This document shows, one piece after another, positions 1 through 9,662 of a stretch of DNA of 64,000 nt (the first letter of the stretch is position 1; each line of letters begins with the position of its first letter). This DNA is from JAAYTY01 sp964569245 (GTDB taxonomy: Bacteria; Fermentibacterota; Fermentibacteria; Fermentibacterales; Fermentibacteraceae). The position numbers and the translations under genes were made by a program. The notes under the pieces were generated by a model. The model did no database searches. It saw only the letters and a program-made list of their open reading frames with translations, and was not told the origin of the DNA. Location: the NCBI GenBank assembly GCA_964569245.1, contig CAZMTK010000003.1, forward strand, positions 124,001 to 188,000, read 5' to 3'.

Positions 1-166
1 CACCTGGGAGCCGTACGTCACCGGCGGCGACTGGGAGGGTCCGAGGCTCGTGCTGTTCCCCCTGCCGCAGTCTCATGTAGAGAGGATAAGCACACTCGAG
101 CTGACCGATGCCGAGGGCAGGCCAGTCTTCTACAGCCGGTTCTTCCTCGGGATGGCGGAGATCTAG
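1..166 (+). CDS. C-terminal end of an unknown protein (partial)
   Basis: An open frame enters from the left edge (first full codon at base 2) and ends at a TAG at 164-166, giving about 54 residues rich in aromatic and beta-type residues. No start is visible and I do not recognise the family. Its stop codon lies in the same CTAG tetranucleotide as the stop of the convergent flavoprotein gene, so the two genes end on top of each other. The tight convergent ending and GC-rich codon use support a real gene end, but the function cannot be inferred. Confidence 0.55.
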   Translation, partial: TWEPYVTGGDWEGPRLVLFPLPQSHVERISTLELTDAEGRPVFYSRFFLGMAEI

Positions 167-1383
167 ACGATGTGCCGGCGGGCGGCGGCTGCGAGGCCGG
201 CCGCCCGACCCGTGAGCCACGCCCAGTAGAGGTTCCAGCCCCCCACCGGTCCGAAGGCGTCGAGCATCTCGCCTGCGAAGTGGAGACCGGGGTGGAGCCT
301 GCTCTCCAGCGTGTGCGACTCGACCTCCTCGAGAGCCACCCCTCCGCCGGTGGTCTCTGCCTTCCTCCAGCCGGCGTCTCCTCCTGCATCCAGCGGGCAG
401 TCGAGGAGCACCCTCTCCAGTGCGGTCCGAGCCCCGCGGTCGAGGCCGCATGCCCTTTCTCCAGGGTCCAGACCGGCCAGCCGGACGAGAGCCGATGAGA
501 GTCGTGCGGGCAATGCCATGCGCAGGAAGCCCCCCACAGTCCCGCCATGCGCCGAGAGCTCGGCCATTGCCGCACCGGCACCGTCGGGCAGCCAGCAGGC
601 CCTTACCTCCGGCGGCTCCGAGCCAGTCGCGGAGGGGAGCGAGACGCAGTGCGAGATGTTCATCGCCGCAGGACCGCTGAAGCCGTCCTTCGTGAACAGC
701 AGCGGCCCGCGCGAAGAAGCCTTCCTTCCCCGGAACGACGACCGAAGCACGGCATCGACGACGATTCCCTCCAGACCGGCGAGCACCCCGCCCCTGCGCA
801 GGAGGGGGACCAGCGCGGGGAAGGTCTGCCTTACGGTGTGCCCGAGCCTTTCGACAAGCGCGTAGCCTCTTCCGGTGCTCCCGGTCCACGGCCAGGACCG
901 GCCGCCTGTTGCGAGAACCGCCGCACGCGTCTCGAAGACGGCCCCGCTTCCGGCCCCGATCCTCCATCCCGCGCCCCATGGCTCCAGTGAGGCCACCCGG
1001 AGTCCGGTGAGGATCTCCGCTCCGGCTTCGACGGCCATGCCGGACAGACGTCTCGCGAGCATCGCCGCGCCGCCGGGACCGAGAAAGAGGCTCCCCGTGC
1101 CCCGTTCGGGTATCGGCTCCATGCCCGCCTCGACCCTGAGGAAGCGGCCGGCCTCCTTCACGCTCCAGCCTGCGAGGATCCTCTTGAGGGAGTTGGCCGA
1201 CGACGTGGTGACATACTCTCCGGAGGGTTCCGAGCGGGGCAGAACGTTGCAGCGTCCTCCGCCCGTCAGGGCGAGCTTGACTCCCGGCCTGTCGTTGAGC
1301 TCCAGTACCAGGGTGCGTGCGCCCGCCCGGGCGGAGAACACGGCCGCCATCAGCCCTGAGGCTCCCCCGCCCGCCACGATCAC
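163..1383 (-). CDS. HI0933-like FAD-dependent flavoprotein
   Basis: A 406-residue protein of the HI0933/YhiN flavoprotein family. The N-terminus holds the Rossmann dinucleotide-binding motif GGGASGL followed by an acidic beta-2 end, and near residue 40 the family signature TGGGRCN. Members bind FAD and are thought to be oxidoreductases, but the physiological substrate is unknown. The start is a GTG; in-frame codons upstream run straight back to the stop of the membrane-fusion gene without another good start, although the residues they would encode (AYD before VIVAGGG) look family-like. It lies 24 bases downstream of the RND membrane-fusion gene on the same strand, so it may be co-transcribed with the pump. 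Family assignment is firm, role is not. Confidence 0.85.
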   Translation of the reverse strand: MIVAGGGASGLMAAVFSARAGARTLVLELNDRPGVKLALTGGGRCNVLPRSEPSGEYVTTSSANSLKRILAGWSVKEAGRFLRVEAGMEPIPERGTGSLFLGPGGAAMLARRLSGMAVEAGAEILTGLRVASLEPWGAGWRIGAGSGAVFETRAAVLATGGRSWPWTGSTGRGYALVERLGHTVRQTFPALVPLLRRGGVLAGLEGIVVDAVLRSSFRGRKASSRGPLLFTKDGFSGPAAMNISHCVSLPSATGSEPPEVRACWLPDGAGAAMAELSAHGGTVGGFLRMALPARLSSALVRLAGLDPGERACGLDRGARTALERVLLDCPLDAGGDAGWRKAETTGGGVALEEVESHTLESRLHPGLHFAGEMLDAFGPVGGWNLYWAWLTGRAAGLAAAARRHIV

Positions 1384-1407
1384 ATCGTATGCCGGCGTCG
1401 TGCGATC

Positions 1408-2442
1408 CTACTGGGCGACTACCGCCACCGGTGCGTCGTGCGCCAGGGCGTAGTGCCCTCCCGTTATCACCTGTTCGCCCTCGGAAACCCCTTCGGACAC
1501 CGCGACGACTCCCCTGCCCGAGCCCGTCGTGGTGACATACCTCCAGTCGGCATGTCCATCAGACACCACGAACACCATGGGCCTGCCGTCCCTGGAAAGG
1601 ATCGCCTCCTCAGGAACTAGAAGCTGGTCTGGAAGCACATCCGTGACGATCTCGAGCCGGGCCGTCGCGCCGGGTCTGAGGCCCGGAACCGGAGGCAGGG
1701 CCACGGCCACTCTTCCGGCGCGTGTCGAAGGGTCTATCACCGGGGAGACAGCCGAGACAGTGCCGATGATCGTCGTGTCCCCGAGCGAGGGCACTGTCAC
1801 GAACGCCCTCGCACCGACCCTGCAGAGGGCCAGATCCCTCTCGTCGAGGTCCACTTCGGCCTCCAGTGATTCCATGTCAACTACCGATCCCAGCCTGGTG
1901 CCGGGATATACGGTCACGCCCTCCCGCACTAGGACCTCGGCCACGACTCCGTCGAAGCCTGCCGAGAGGACGGCGTTGCCGTACTGGGTCCTGGCCCTCG
2001 CGAGGTCGGCCTCTGCCTGCAGCAGACCCGTCGTCCTGCGCAGCATGTCGGAAGCCTCTTCCGTCAGGGAGCCTTCGTAGTTCGAGCATTCGAAATCGTA
2101 GAGCGCCTGAGCGGAGCGGTAGGCGCTCAGAGCGTTCTGCAGGGCGGCCGCCTGCTCGCCAGCCGCGATGCGGAAGACAGTCTGCCCGGAGAGGACGGCC
2201 AGCCCCTCGCCCGCGGGTGCTGCCGAGACCACGCCCTGTATCTGGGCGACCATGTCCTGCGTACGGGCCGAACCTATCCTGCCGGTAGCCTCCACCACCT
2301 GGAAGAGGGTGTCCCGTACGACGAGCCCGGCCGCCACGGGGAGAGGGGACGGCTCGAGGGCCTCCTCCTCCGCAGGCTGCGAAACCCCTCCGCATCCGGA
2401 GAGAAGGGCCAGCAGGGCCATCAGCGCGAAGATGCTTCTCAT
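1408..2442 (-). CDS. RND efflux periplasmic adaptor (membrane-fusion lipoprotein)
   Basis: A 344-residue HlyD/AcrA-family adaptor that would bridge the inner-membrane RND subunits and an outer-membrane channel. The N-terminus is a lipoprotein signal with lipobox LLSGC (Cys about residue 17). There follow a half-lipoyl segment, a short helical hairpin, the second lipoyl half near GFDGVVAEVLV, and a beta-barrel plus membrane-proximal domain. The hairpin is short compared with AcrA. I chose the ATG at 2442 because it overlaps the stop of the upstream RND gene (ATGA) and follows an AAGGAGAG ribosome site; the open frame itself extends further upstream in the RND gene. No outer-membrane TolC-type partner is present in the window. 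Confidence 0.9.
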   Translation of the reverse strand: MRSIFALMALLALLSGCGGVSQPAEEEALEPSPLPVAAGLVVRDTLFQVVEATGRIGSARTQDMVAQIQGVVSAAPAGEGLAVLSGQTVFRIAAGEQAAALQNALSAYRSAQALYDFECSNYEGSLTEEASDMLRRTTGLLQAEADLARARTQYGNAVLSAGFDGVVAEVLVREGVTVYPGTRLGSVVDMESLEAEVDLDERDLALCRVGARAFVTVPSLGDTTIIGTVSAVSPVIDPSTRAGRVAVALPPVPGLRPGATARLEIVTDVLPDQLLVPEEAILSRDGRPMVFVVSDGHADWRYVTTTGSGRGVVAVSEGVSEGEQVITGGHYALAHDAPVAVVAQ

Positions 2443-5400
2443 TCCGTCTGTCCTCTCCTTGTTGTCAGCTGTATCAGCGAGGGCAGCGCCACGAGGACCA
2501 GCAGGGTCGACGTGGCCATGCCTGAGATCACGGTGAAGGAGAGCGTGCTCCACAGGTCGTCCGAACCGGCTACCGGCCACAGCACCAGGGGCAGCAGCCC
2601 CGCGATGGTGGTGAGGCTTGTCTGCATGACGGGCCTCAGGCGCTCCCTGACGGCCATGTCGAGGGCATCCCTCGTCGCCGTTCCGGACCTCCTGTGACGG
2701 AGGAAGCAGTCCACCAGCAGGATCGAGTTGTTCACGGCGATTCCTACCAGGAAGACGCTTCCCACGTATGCCTGCGGTGTGAAGACCTGACCGGTGATCC
2801 AGAAGCCCGCGACCACCCCGACCATCGCCATAGGGATGACCGCGAGCACCCAGAGCGGCGCGGTGAAGGATTCGTAGAGTATCGCCGTCACTGCGAAGAC
2901 AGCGACTATGGCCAGTGCGACGAGCAGGTTCAGGTCGGTCGACCTGTCCTCCTCTCGGAGCCATCTCGGCACCCAGGTAGTGTCCTGATACACCCTGAAC
3001 CCGGCGGGCAGGACGAGGCTCGAGAGCAGAGTCCGCCTGAAGCGGGCGGCCATCCTCTCCGCTCCCATGAAGGTGTAGGCTATGGTCCGGGAGTATTCGC
3101 CGTTCTCGCGCACGATCGTACCCTGCACCGAGAGCGTGTCCAGCCGCAGGAGGTCTCCGAGCCTCACGGCACCTCCCGAGGCGGTCCGTATCCTGCCGTC
3201 GATCACGTCGGAGAGCAGCGGGTTCCTCTGTCCGTCGAGCCTGAAGCCCAGGTCGAGACGCCTGTCACCGAGCTGGATCTGACCTCCGAATCCCCCGGGC
3301 AGGCCGTATCTCACGGCGGCGAGGAGCTGTGCCGGATTGATGCCCAGGTCGGCCAGCTCCTGCCTGTCGAAGACTGTGCCGAGCTGGGATCTGTCGGCGG
3401 TCATCCTGTTCCAGTCGATGTTCACCTCGGCGATCCTCGGATGCTTCTCCAGCAGCGCCTGTATGCTCCGCGCGATGTTCCTGAGGCCTTCATAGTCGTA
3501 TCCCCTCAGCTCCAGCGTCTGCACCATCCCCGCCGAGGTCGTGCTCCTCCAGTAGCCCTCCGGGCTGATGCCGCCGGCATAGATCCCCTGTATGCCCCCT
3601 ATCGTGGATGCGTGGGCGAAAACCTCGGCCTCCAGCCCGAGGGCCGTTCCGCTCTCGAGGGCCGACGGCTCGCAGGCCGCCCTGAGGTACGCGGTCTCGC
3701 CCGTCACGAATGTCCTCATGGACTCTATTCCCTCGCGCCCGGCCAGGATCTCCTCGAAGCCCCTTGCCGCGCCGTCCACCACCTCCTGCGGCGTGCCGGG
3801 CGGGAACTCCATCCACACGACGATGGCGTCCCGCTCGAAGTCGAAACCCCAGTTGCGGCCCTTCTCGATCTTCGCCAGGAAGACCCAGGCCGCGCCTCCG
3901 ACGAGCAGGAGGATGGCGATGGCGGGGATCCATGGTCTGTGGTGGAGGCGTGCAACGGCATTCGCCAGCGGTGCATCCCACCTCCGCTCCCTGAACCATG
4001 AGCTTCCGCGCCAGCGGCCTGCGACGGAGGGCACCAGAGTGAGGCAGACGGCGTACGAGGCGGCCAGGGTTGCTGCCATGGTGAACGCGAAGGGCCTGTA
4101 GTAGAGCCTCAGTATCCCCTCGCTGGCGATGAGCGGAACGAAGGCGACGAGAGTCGTGAGGATGCCGCCGAGTATCGGCAGGGCGACCTCCCGTGCGCCC
4201 CTTCCCGCAGCTTCTTCCGCTCCGGCCCCGCCGCGCCGTCGGAATGCTATCGCCTCCATGACAACCACTGCGGCGTCCACGAGCAGGCCGAACGCCACGG
4301 CAAGCGCGCTCAGGGTCAGCATGTTCACGGTGTAGCCGGCGAGGTACACCGCAGTCACGGCCAGTGCGGCCGAGAAGAGTATCGAACTCAGGATCAGCAG
4401 TATCACGCGCAGACCGGGGTTCATCAGGAGGAGCACCGCGAATATCGCGCCGAGGCTGGCCAGAGCTCTCCAGGACAGCGCTCTGAGGTCCTCGCGAATC
4501 TTCTCTGTACCGTCCTCCACGAGGTCGAGGGCCATTCCCGCAGGCAGGTTCTCCCTCAGCTGTTCGACCCTGTGCATCACTCTGTCGGCGACCTGTATGG
4601 CGTTGCTGCCCGGAACGCGGTCGACCTGGATGGTAACCTGGTCCAGACCGTTGTAGCGGAACACGGTAAGGGTGTTCTCGCTGTACTGCACGGCCACTCT
4701 GCGGGCGACGTCGCCGAGGGTCACGAAGCGGTCGCCGCGCATCGCCACTATCATGCGCTCGAGGTCCGAGGTGCCTACCGGCACCGTGGTCACCCTCAGA
4801 ACTGCATCGGTCCCGGTGGTGTCGGTGACCACGCCCGTGTTCCTGTCCACTATCCCTGCGTTCAGAGACTGGGCGACTTCCGCCAGGGTGAGCCCGTTCT
4901 CCCGGAGCGCCTGCGGGGACACGTCAACAACGATCTCTTCGTCTCCGAGGCCCTGAACGGTGACTCCGCCGACTCCGTCGAGCCTCTCCAGGGCGGGGAT
5001 CAGCTCGTCCTCCGCGAGCCGTTTCATCTCCTGGGCGCCGCCCCCGGAGAGCGCGAAGACCAGGAAGTCCTCGCTCTCCATCTCTTCGGGGATGACGGCG
5101 GATATGCTCGAGGGCAGGACGCCCGGCGGAAGATCCTCCCTGACGAAGGATATCCGCTCGGAAAGCTCCATCGCGGCGACGTCCATGTCCGTGCCCTTCT
5201 CGAAGGACACGGTCACGTTGCTCGAGCCCGTCTCGGAGCTGGACGACACCTCCTCGACCCCCTCGACCTGCCTCGCTGCATCCTCCACCGGGCGCGTGAC
5301 CTCCTCGCAGACCGCTTCGGGGCCCGCTCCAGGCCAGGCAGTGGACACGTTGAGTCTGGGCAGCTGGGTATCCGGCGTTCCCTCGATGGGGATCCTCGCG

Positions 5401-5480
5401 AAGGAGATCACCGCCAGCACGAGCAGGGCGAGATATATGACCGCCGTGCCGCGGGGCCTTCGCAGGATGGCGTCTATCAA
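2439..5480 (-). CDS. RND efflux transporter subunit B
   Basis: A 1013-residue resistance-nodulation-division permease: N-terminal membrane helix, large periplasmic porter loops, a central block of membrane helices, a second porter loop and a final helical block. The TM4 motif reads GLLVDAA, keeping the first proton-relay aspartate of AcrB but replacing the second by Ala. The TM10 motif is VNNSILLVD, with Asn where AcrB has the relay Lys. Such Asn variants are known in SwrC-like pumps, so a pump role remains likely. It starts with TTG overlapping the stop of the upstream RND gene (TTGA), and its own stop overlaps the adaptor start, so the three genes form one translationally coupled unit. Substrate cannot be predicted. 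Confidence 0.92.
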   Translation of the reverse strand: MIDAILRRPRGTAVIYLALLVLAVISFARIPIEGTPDTQLPRLNVSTAWPGAGPEAVCEEVTRPVEDAARQVEGVEEVSSSSETGSSNVTVSFEKGTDMDVAAMELSERISFVREDLPPGVLPSSISAVIPEEMESEDFLVFALSGGGAQEMKRLAEDELIPALERLDGVGGVTVQGLGDEEIVVDVSPQALRENGLTLAEVAQSLNAGIVDRNTGVVTDTTGTDAVLRVTTVPVGTSDLERMIVAMRGDRFVTLGDVARRVAVQYSENTLTVFRYNGLDQVTIQVDRVPGSNAIQVADRVMHRVEQLRENLPAGMALDLVEDGTEKIREDLRALSWRALASLGAIFAVLLLMNPGLRVILLILSSILFSAALAVTAVYLAGYTVNMLTLSALAVAFGLLVDAAVVVMEAIAFRRRGGAGAEEAAGRGAREVALPILGGILTTLVAFVPLIASEGILRLYYRPFAFTMAATLAASYAVCLTLVPSVAGRWRGSSWFRERRWDAPLANAVARLHHRPWIPAIAILLLVGGAAWVFLAKIEKGRNWGFDFERDAIVVWMEFPPGTPQEVVDGAARGFEEILAGREGIESMRTFVTGETAYLRAACEPSALESGTALGLEAEVFAHASTIGGIQGIYAGGISPEGYWRSTTSAGMVQTLELRGYDYEGLRNIARSIQALLEKHPRIAEVNIDWNRMTADRSQLGTVFDRQELADLGINPAQLLAAVRYGLPGGFGGQIQLGDRRLDLGFRLDGQRNPLLSDVIDGRIRTASGGAVRLGDLLRLDTLSVQGTIVRENGEYSRTIAYTFMGAERMAARFRRTLLSSLVLPAGFRVYQDTTWVPRWLREEDRSTDLNLLVALAIVAVFAVTAILYESFTAPLWVLAVIPMAMVGVVAGFWITGQVFTPQAYVGSVFLVGIAVNNSILLVDCFLRHRRSGTATRDALDMAVRERLRPVMQTSLTTIAGLLPLVLWPVAGSDDLWSTLSFTVISGMATSTLLVLVALPSLIQLTTRRGQTE

Positions 5481-8464
5481 CGGGCCGTCCTGCGGCCCAG
5501 CAGGCAGAACACCGCGGGCACCACCACGAGGGTGAGCAGCGTCGCGACGAACATCCCCCCGATGACCGCGACCGCGAGTGGCTGGCGCAGGGTTCCGCCG
5601 GTGCCGACTCCGATGGCCATTGGAAGCAGGCCCAGGATGGTAGTTGCGCTTGTCATCATCACGGGCCTGAACCTGTCTCGGCCCGCGCCGACCACCGCCT
5701 CCTCGAGATCAAGCCCCTCCCTGCGGAGCTGGCCGATCCTCTCGACTAGAAGGATGCCGTCGTTTACGACTATGCCGGAGAGGATCACGACTCCTATCCC
5801 CGACAGCACGTTCCAGCTCTGGCCTGTCAGCGCGAGAGCGAGGACGACTCCGACCAGTCCCAGCGGCACGGTGAACATTATCACGAAGGGCCCCCTGAAA
5901 GATTCGAACTGGGCCGCCATCAGCACATACACGAGCCCTGCGGCGAGCAGTCCCGCGAGGATCAGGCTTCGGGTAGCCCTGTCCATCTCCTCGATCTCGG
6001 GGCCGGACCTGAGGGTCACGGAGGATCCGGCCAGCCGGGATCCGGCCTCTCCAGCGATCCTTCCCGACAGCCCCGCGAGGTTCGAGCCGGAGGACGATAT
6101 CGTCACGGACACGGCCCTGTTGCCCTGGTAGTGCTCGACGAACCCGGGAAGCTGCCGCCTCTCGACGCTGACGAGCCTCCCAAGCGGGACGAGAGTGCCG
6201 GCGACAGGCATCGCATGGAGGAGCGCCCGTTCCAGGGACACGCCCTCTCCGGCATCGGACAGGACCATCACGTCAACCCTCTCGTCCTGCCGGTAGAAGG
6301 TGGTCGAAGGAAGTCCTCTGGCGATGCTCTCGACCCAGTCGGCTATGGCCGACGGATCAAGGCCCAGCAGCGAGGCGAGCTCGGGATCGAGCCTGAGCAG
6401 CACCTCGGGCCTGCCGGGAAGGTGCCCGACCTCGACACCGGTGACGCTCCCCATGCCCGACGCCGCATCCCCTATCGTACGGGCCGCCTGGAGGGCAGCC
6501 TCGAGATCGTCGCTCTCGGCATAGATGGTGAAGTCTCCACCGCCTCCGAGGATCTCTCCGAGGAGAGTCTCGTGCGGAGCGGCCGACAGCGGGAAGGAGT
6601 ACCCCGACGCCCATGCCGCCGGCAGCGCCTCCATGGCCCGGGCGGCCTCGTCCGGACCCTGGAAGCTCGCAGTCAGCACGGCATCGACCCCCTCGCTCGA
6701 TCTGACTCCGGCACGACCGAAGACCCTCGATGCACCCGAACGGGCCGCAAGGGCCGACGCCCTGTCCGAGAGGGCGATCAGGTCACTCATGGAGGTGCCC
6801 TCGGGCGCGGAGAACGAGATGTCAAGATCGCCCACGGGCACAGAGGGCAGAAGCTGCCTCGGGAGGGCGAGGGCGACGGTCACCGAGCCGGCGAGAAGTG
6901 CGAGGGATGCCAGGACGACCCTTCCCGGCCTGCGCACCGCGGTCCGGGCCAGACCTGCGTAGCTATCCTTCACCCTTCTTGTGGGGTCCTCTCCCGGAGA
7001 GCCTTTCATCCTCGCGGCCAGAGTCGGGACGACGGTGACCGCGACGAGCAGGCTGGCTGCCAGGGCGTAGCTCACCGCGAGAGCCTGGTCCCTGAAGAGC
7101 TGGCTTGCAACGCCCTCCAGGTACACCACTGGGAAGAACACGACGAGAGTGGTGAGCGTGCTCGCCAGTATCGCGCCTCCCACCTCCCTCGTCCCGGCCA
7201 GGGCCGCCTGCACGGAATCCTCGCCCGTCTCGCGCCGCCTCTGGACCGCTTCGAGAACCACGATTGAGTTGTCCACAAGGAGCCCTGTGCCGAGCGCGAG
7301 GCCGCCGAGGGACATGATGTTCAGCGTGACTCCGCTCATGTAGAGGCAGAAGAGCGCCACTGCGATGCTGAGCGGCATCGACAGGCCCATTATGACAGGA
7401 CTGCGCCAGTTGCGGAGGAATGCGAACAGGATGGCGAAGGCCAGCAGGGCGCCCATGAGGAGCGACTGCACGACCCCGGAGATGGACTCCTCTATGAAGA
7501 TCGCGTCGTCGGTCAGCACCTCCATGCCGACTCCGGGGTACTGCTCGGACAGCTCGTCCATCACTTCGCGCACTCGGCGAGAGATGTCCACGGTGTTTCC
7601 GCCGGACATCTTTCTCACCCGGAGGATGATGCACCTCTCGCCGTCTCGGCTCGCCCACTCGGAGGGCGGCTTCTCGTCCAGAGTCACCTCCGCGACGTCT
7701 CCCAGTATGACGGGAGTGGCGCCGTGGAAGCCCACAACTGTGCGCTCTACATCCTCGAGCGTCTGGAACTGCCCCTCCAGCGAGAGGAAGAACTCCTTCT
7801 CCCCCTCTCTTACCAGGCCGCCGGGCATCCTGGCGTTGGCGCCTGCCAGAGCCGCGGACACGGATGCCGGGCTGACTCCCAGCTCCTCCAGGGCTCCCTC
7901 GCGCAGACGCACATAGACCGCGGCGTCGGCTCCGCCCTCGATCTCGCATGCCGCCACTCCGTCGACCTGCTCTATGCGGGTTGTGACCGCACGGCGCACG
8001 AAGTCGGTGGTCTCGGTCCAGTCGCCCTCCCGCGAGACCAGTATCTCCATGAAGGGGCGCCGAGACGGGTCGTACTCGACCAGCGTGGGTCGTCCCGCCT
8101 GGTCGGGCAGCGACCAGGCCGCCGCGTCGAGCTTTTCCCTGACCTCGAGCCTCGCGAAGTCCATCCTGGTGCCCCAGCCGAATTCCAGCGTAATCCTGCT
8201 GCGGTCGCCGTACGAGCGTGACGAGTAGCTGCGGAGGCCCCTCACTCCGGCCAGCGACTGCTCCAGAGGATCGGTAACCAGCCTCTCGACCTCCATCGGA
8301 CTCGACGACGGATATGTCGTCTCCACCGTGAGCCGGGGGTATTCCACCGAGGGCAGGAGGTCCACGGGCATCCGCAGGACCGCGATGGCCCCCAGTATGA
8401 GCGCCACTGTCGAGAGCACGGTCACTGCTACAGGTCGTCTGACGGCGGACTCCGTTATCCGCAT
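5477..8464 (-). CDS. RND efflux transporter subunit A
   Basis: A 995-residue RND permease with the usual two-fold arrangement of membrane blocks and periplasmic porter loops. TM4 carries GLLVDNSIVVLE (first relay Asp retained, second replaced by Asn) and TM10 carries VNDGILLVE. It is clearly paralogous to the next gene but not a recent duplicate, since loop sequences differ throughout. Two adjacent RND genes followed by one adaptor resemble MdtB/MdtC-type heteromeric pumps. The ATG start is followed by a typical positively charged N-terminus. The zinc-ribbon gene upstream ends 37 bases away on the same strand and may share the promoter. Confidence 0.92.
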   Translation of the reverse strand: MRITESAVRRPVAVTVLSTVALILGAIAVLRMPVDLLPSVEYPRLTVETTYPSSSPMEVERLVTDPLEQSLAGVRGLRSYSSRSYGDRSRITLEFGWGTRMDFARLEVREKLDAAAWSLPDQAGRPTLVEYDPSRRPFMEILVSREGDWTETTDFVRRAVTTRIEQVDGVAACEIEGGADAAVYVRLREGALEELGVSPASVSAALAGANARMPGGLVREGEKEFFLSLEGQFQTLEDVERTVVGFHGATPVILGDVAEVTLDEKPPSEWASRDGERCIILRVRKMSGGNTVDISRRVREVMDELSEQYPGVGMEVLTDDAIFIEESISGVVQSLLMGALLAFAILFAFLRNWRSPVIMGLSMPLSIAVALFCLYMSGVTLNIMSLGGLALGTGLLVDNSIVVLEAVQRRRETGEDSVQAALAGTREVGGAILASTLTTLVVFFPVVYLEGVASQLFRDQALAVSYALAASLLVAVTVVPTLAARMKGSPGEDPTRRVKDSYAGLARTAVRRPGRVVLASLALLAGSVTVALALPRQLLPSVPVGDLDISFSAPEGTSMSDLIALSDRASALAARSGASRVFGRAGVRSSEGVDAVLTASFQGPDEAARAMEALPAAWASGYSFPLSAAPHETLLGEILGGGGDFTIYAESDDLEAALQAARTIGDAASGMGSVTGVEVGHLPGRPEVLLRLDPELASLLGLDPSAIADWVESIARGLPSTTFYRQDERVDVMVLSDAGEGVSLERALLHAMPVAGTLVPLGRLVSVERRQLPGFVEHYQGNRAVSVTISSSGSNLAGLSGRIAGEAGSRLAGSSVTLRSGPEIEEMDRATRSLILAGLLAAGLVYVLMAAQFESFRGPFVIMFTVPLGLVGVVLALALTGQSWNVLSGIGVVILSGIVVNDGILLVERIGQLRREGLDLEEAVVGAGRDRFRPVMMTSATTILGLLPMAIGVGTGGTLRQPLAVAVIGGMFVATLLTLVVVPAVFCLLGRRTAR

Positions 8465-8501
8465 TCTCCCGCCTCTCTCCGTTCTCCGGGAGCCGGGACG
8501 G

Positions 8502-9533
8502 CTATCTCTCCAGGCCGAAGGCCGTCCAGCCGGAATAGAGTGCGGCCAGGACGAGGCATGCGATGCCAGTCCCGAGAACGTATCCTCTCCCGCCCGAAGC
8601 CAGGATCATCGCAAGCCCGGCCATTCCCAGCACAGCGTCCACAAGGGCGGCTCTCTTCCACTTGCCCACCGGCGCCTCGGCAGCGAGAACCTGACCGTTC
8701 GAGGCATCCATCAGCAGCCTGTAGGACCTGCCCCCGTATCCGTAATTGAACTCCCACACCGGCAGATGGACGAAGTCTGCGCCTGTCACGGTTACAAGGG
8801 TGTCGCAGTCGGTGATGCGGTCGGCCATTGTGTGGGCCCTGGCGTCGTGAGCTGCCTTTGCCGCCGCCACTGCCTTCTCCTCGGCGCCTGCGCGCGGGAT
8901 CTGCGCGTTCACCGTCCTGAAGCCCCAGGCTGCGATCCTGCCGTTCTCGAAGGGCACTCTCCCATCGAACAGCCCCTTCCGGGTCGTGCTTCCGGAACCG
9001 AGACCCAGCGCGGGGAAGAATCTTCCCCAGTCGGGAAACACGCACTGCCTTCCCGGCTCCAGGAAGGTTACGCCCCAGTGCGCCGAGAGGTCGTTCCTGG
9101 CATAGACAGGCTTCTCCAGTTCCTCCCTGAAGGAGCCTTCGACGGGCTCCCAGTACTCCTCCCTCACCCTGTCCCTGCCGGCTCCATGCTCGCGGACCCG
9201 CTTCTTCATGCCCTTCCAACGCGTCTCTGCCGCGATGCGGACTATCCACCACGGGAGCATCGCCCCCTCTACTCGCGACATTGCGGCGTTCTTCGAGAGG
9301 TCGGCCGCCCGGAAGAGCCCCCGGCCGAGCCAGGCCCTGGCCGCAGCCATGGCTGAGGCCTCGTCCAGCGCGGGAGCCTTCATGAGGTGCGGCTCGATCC
9401 TCCCGGAGCCGTCCGCAGCGGAGACGGCGCCGCAGGCATTGCAGGACACGACCTGCTCGCCCTCGACATGCGGGACGGCTGCTCCGCAGCCTGTGCAGCT
9501 CAGCATCCTGGGTGCCTGATCTGATGGTGCCAC
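8502..9533 (-). CDS. Zinc-ribbon membrane protein of unknown function
   Basis: A 343-residue protein that I cannot assign to a named family. The N-terminus has a rubredoxin-like zinc ribbon made of two CxxC knuckles (CTGC about residues 13-16 and CNAC about 31-34). A long soluble middle region follows, rich in Trp, Arg and Tyr, and the C-terminal 60 residues form two hydrophobic segments separated by Gly-Arg-Gly, likely a membrane hairpin. The start is GTG preceded by GGGAGG at good spacing. It precedes the RND pump genes on the same strand with a 37-base gap, so it may act with or regulate the pump, but that is only context. A 671-codon overlapping frame is a GC-rich shadow. Confidence 0.75.
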   Translation of the reverse strand: MAPSDQAPRMLSCTGCGAAVPHVEGEQVVSCNACGAVSAADGSGRIEPHLMKAPALDEASAMAAARAWLGRGLFRAADLSKNAAMSRVEGAMLPWWIVRIAAETRWKGMKKRVREHGAGRDRVREEYWEPVEGSFREELEKPVYARNDLSAHWGVTFLEPGRQCVFPDWGRFFPALGLGSGSTTRKGLFDGRVPFENGRIAAWGFRTVNAQIPRAGAEEKAVAAAKAAHDARAHTMADRITDCDTLVTVTGADFVHLPVWEFNYGYGGRSYRLLMDASNGQVLAAEAPVGKWKRAALVDAVLGMAGLAMILASGGRGYVLGTGIACLVLAALYSGWTAFGLER

Positions 9534-9613
9534 GGCGACCTCCCTGCCGACCCGGAATGCGCTGTAGCGGACCCCCTATTCTACCACCGGAGGCGGGCAG
9601 GTACAGATGTCGA

Positions 9614-9637
9614 GGGGCCCGGCTGCCGCCGGGCCCC
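9614..9637 (-). terminator. Perfect 10-bp hairpin downstream of porin gene
   Basis: Between the porin stop and the zinc-ribbon gene lies a perfect 10-base-pair GC stem with a 4-base loop (left arm 9614-9623, right arm 9628-9637). On the minus strand it comes 25 bases after the porin stop codon. No T-run follows, so it would be a weak intrinsic or Rho-assisted terminator, or an mRNA 3'-stabilising hairpin. Confidence 0.5.
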
Positions 9638-9662
9638 GTCCTGCGGAACCGGGGAAATGCCC

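Noticed and set aside
2694..4001. A 435-codon plus-strand frame opposite RND subunit B
   Set aside because: Composition is that of an antisense shadow and the minus-strand frame encodes a full RND protein.
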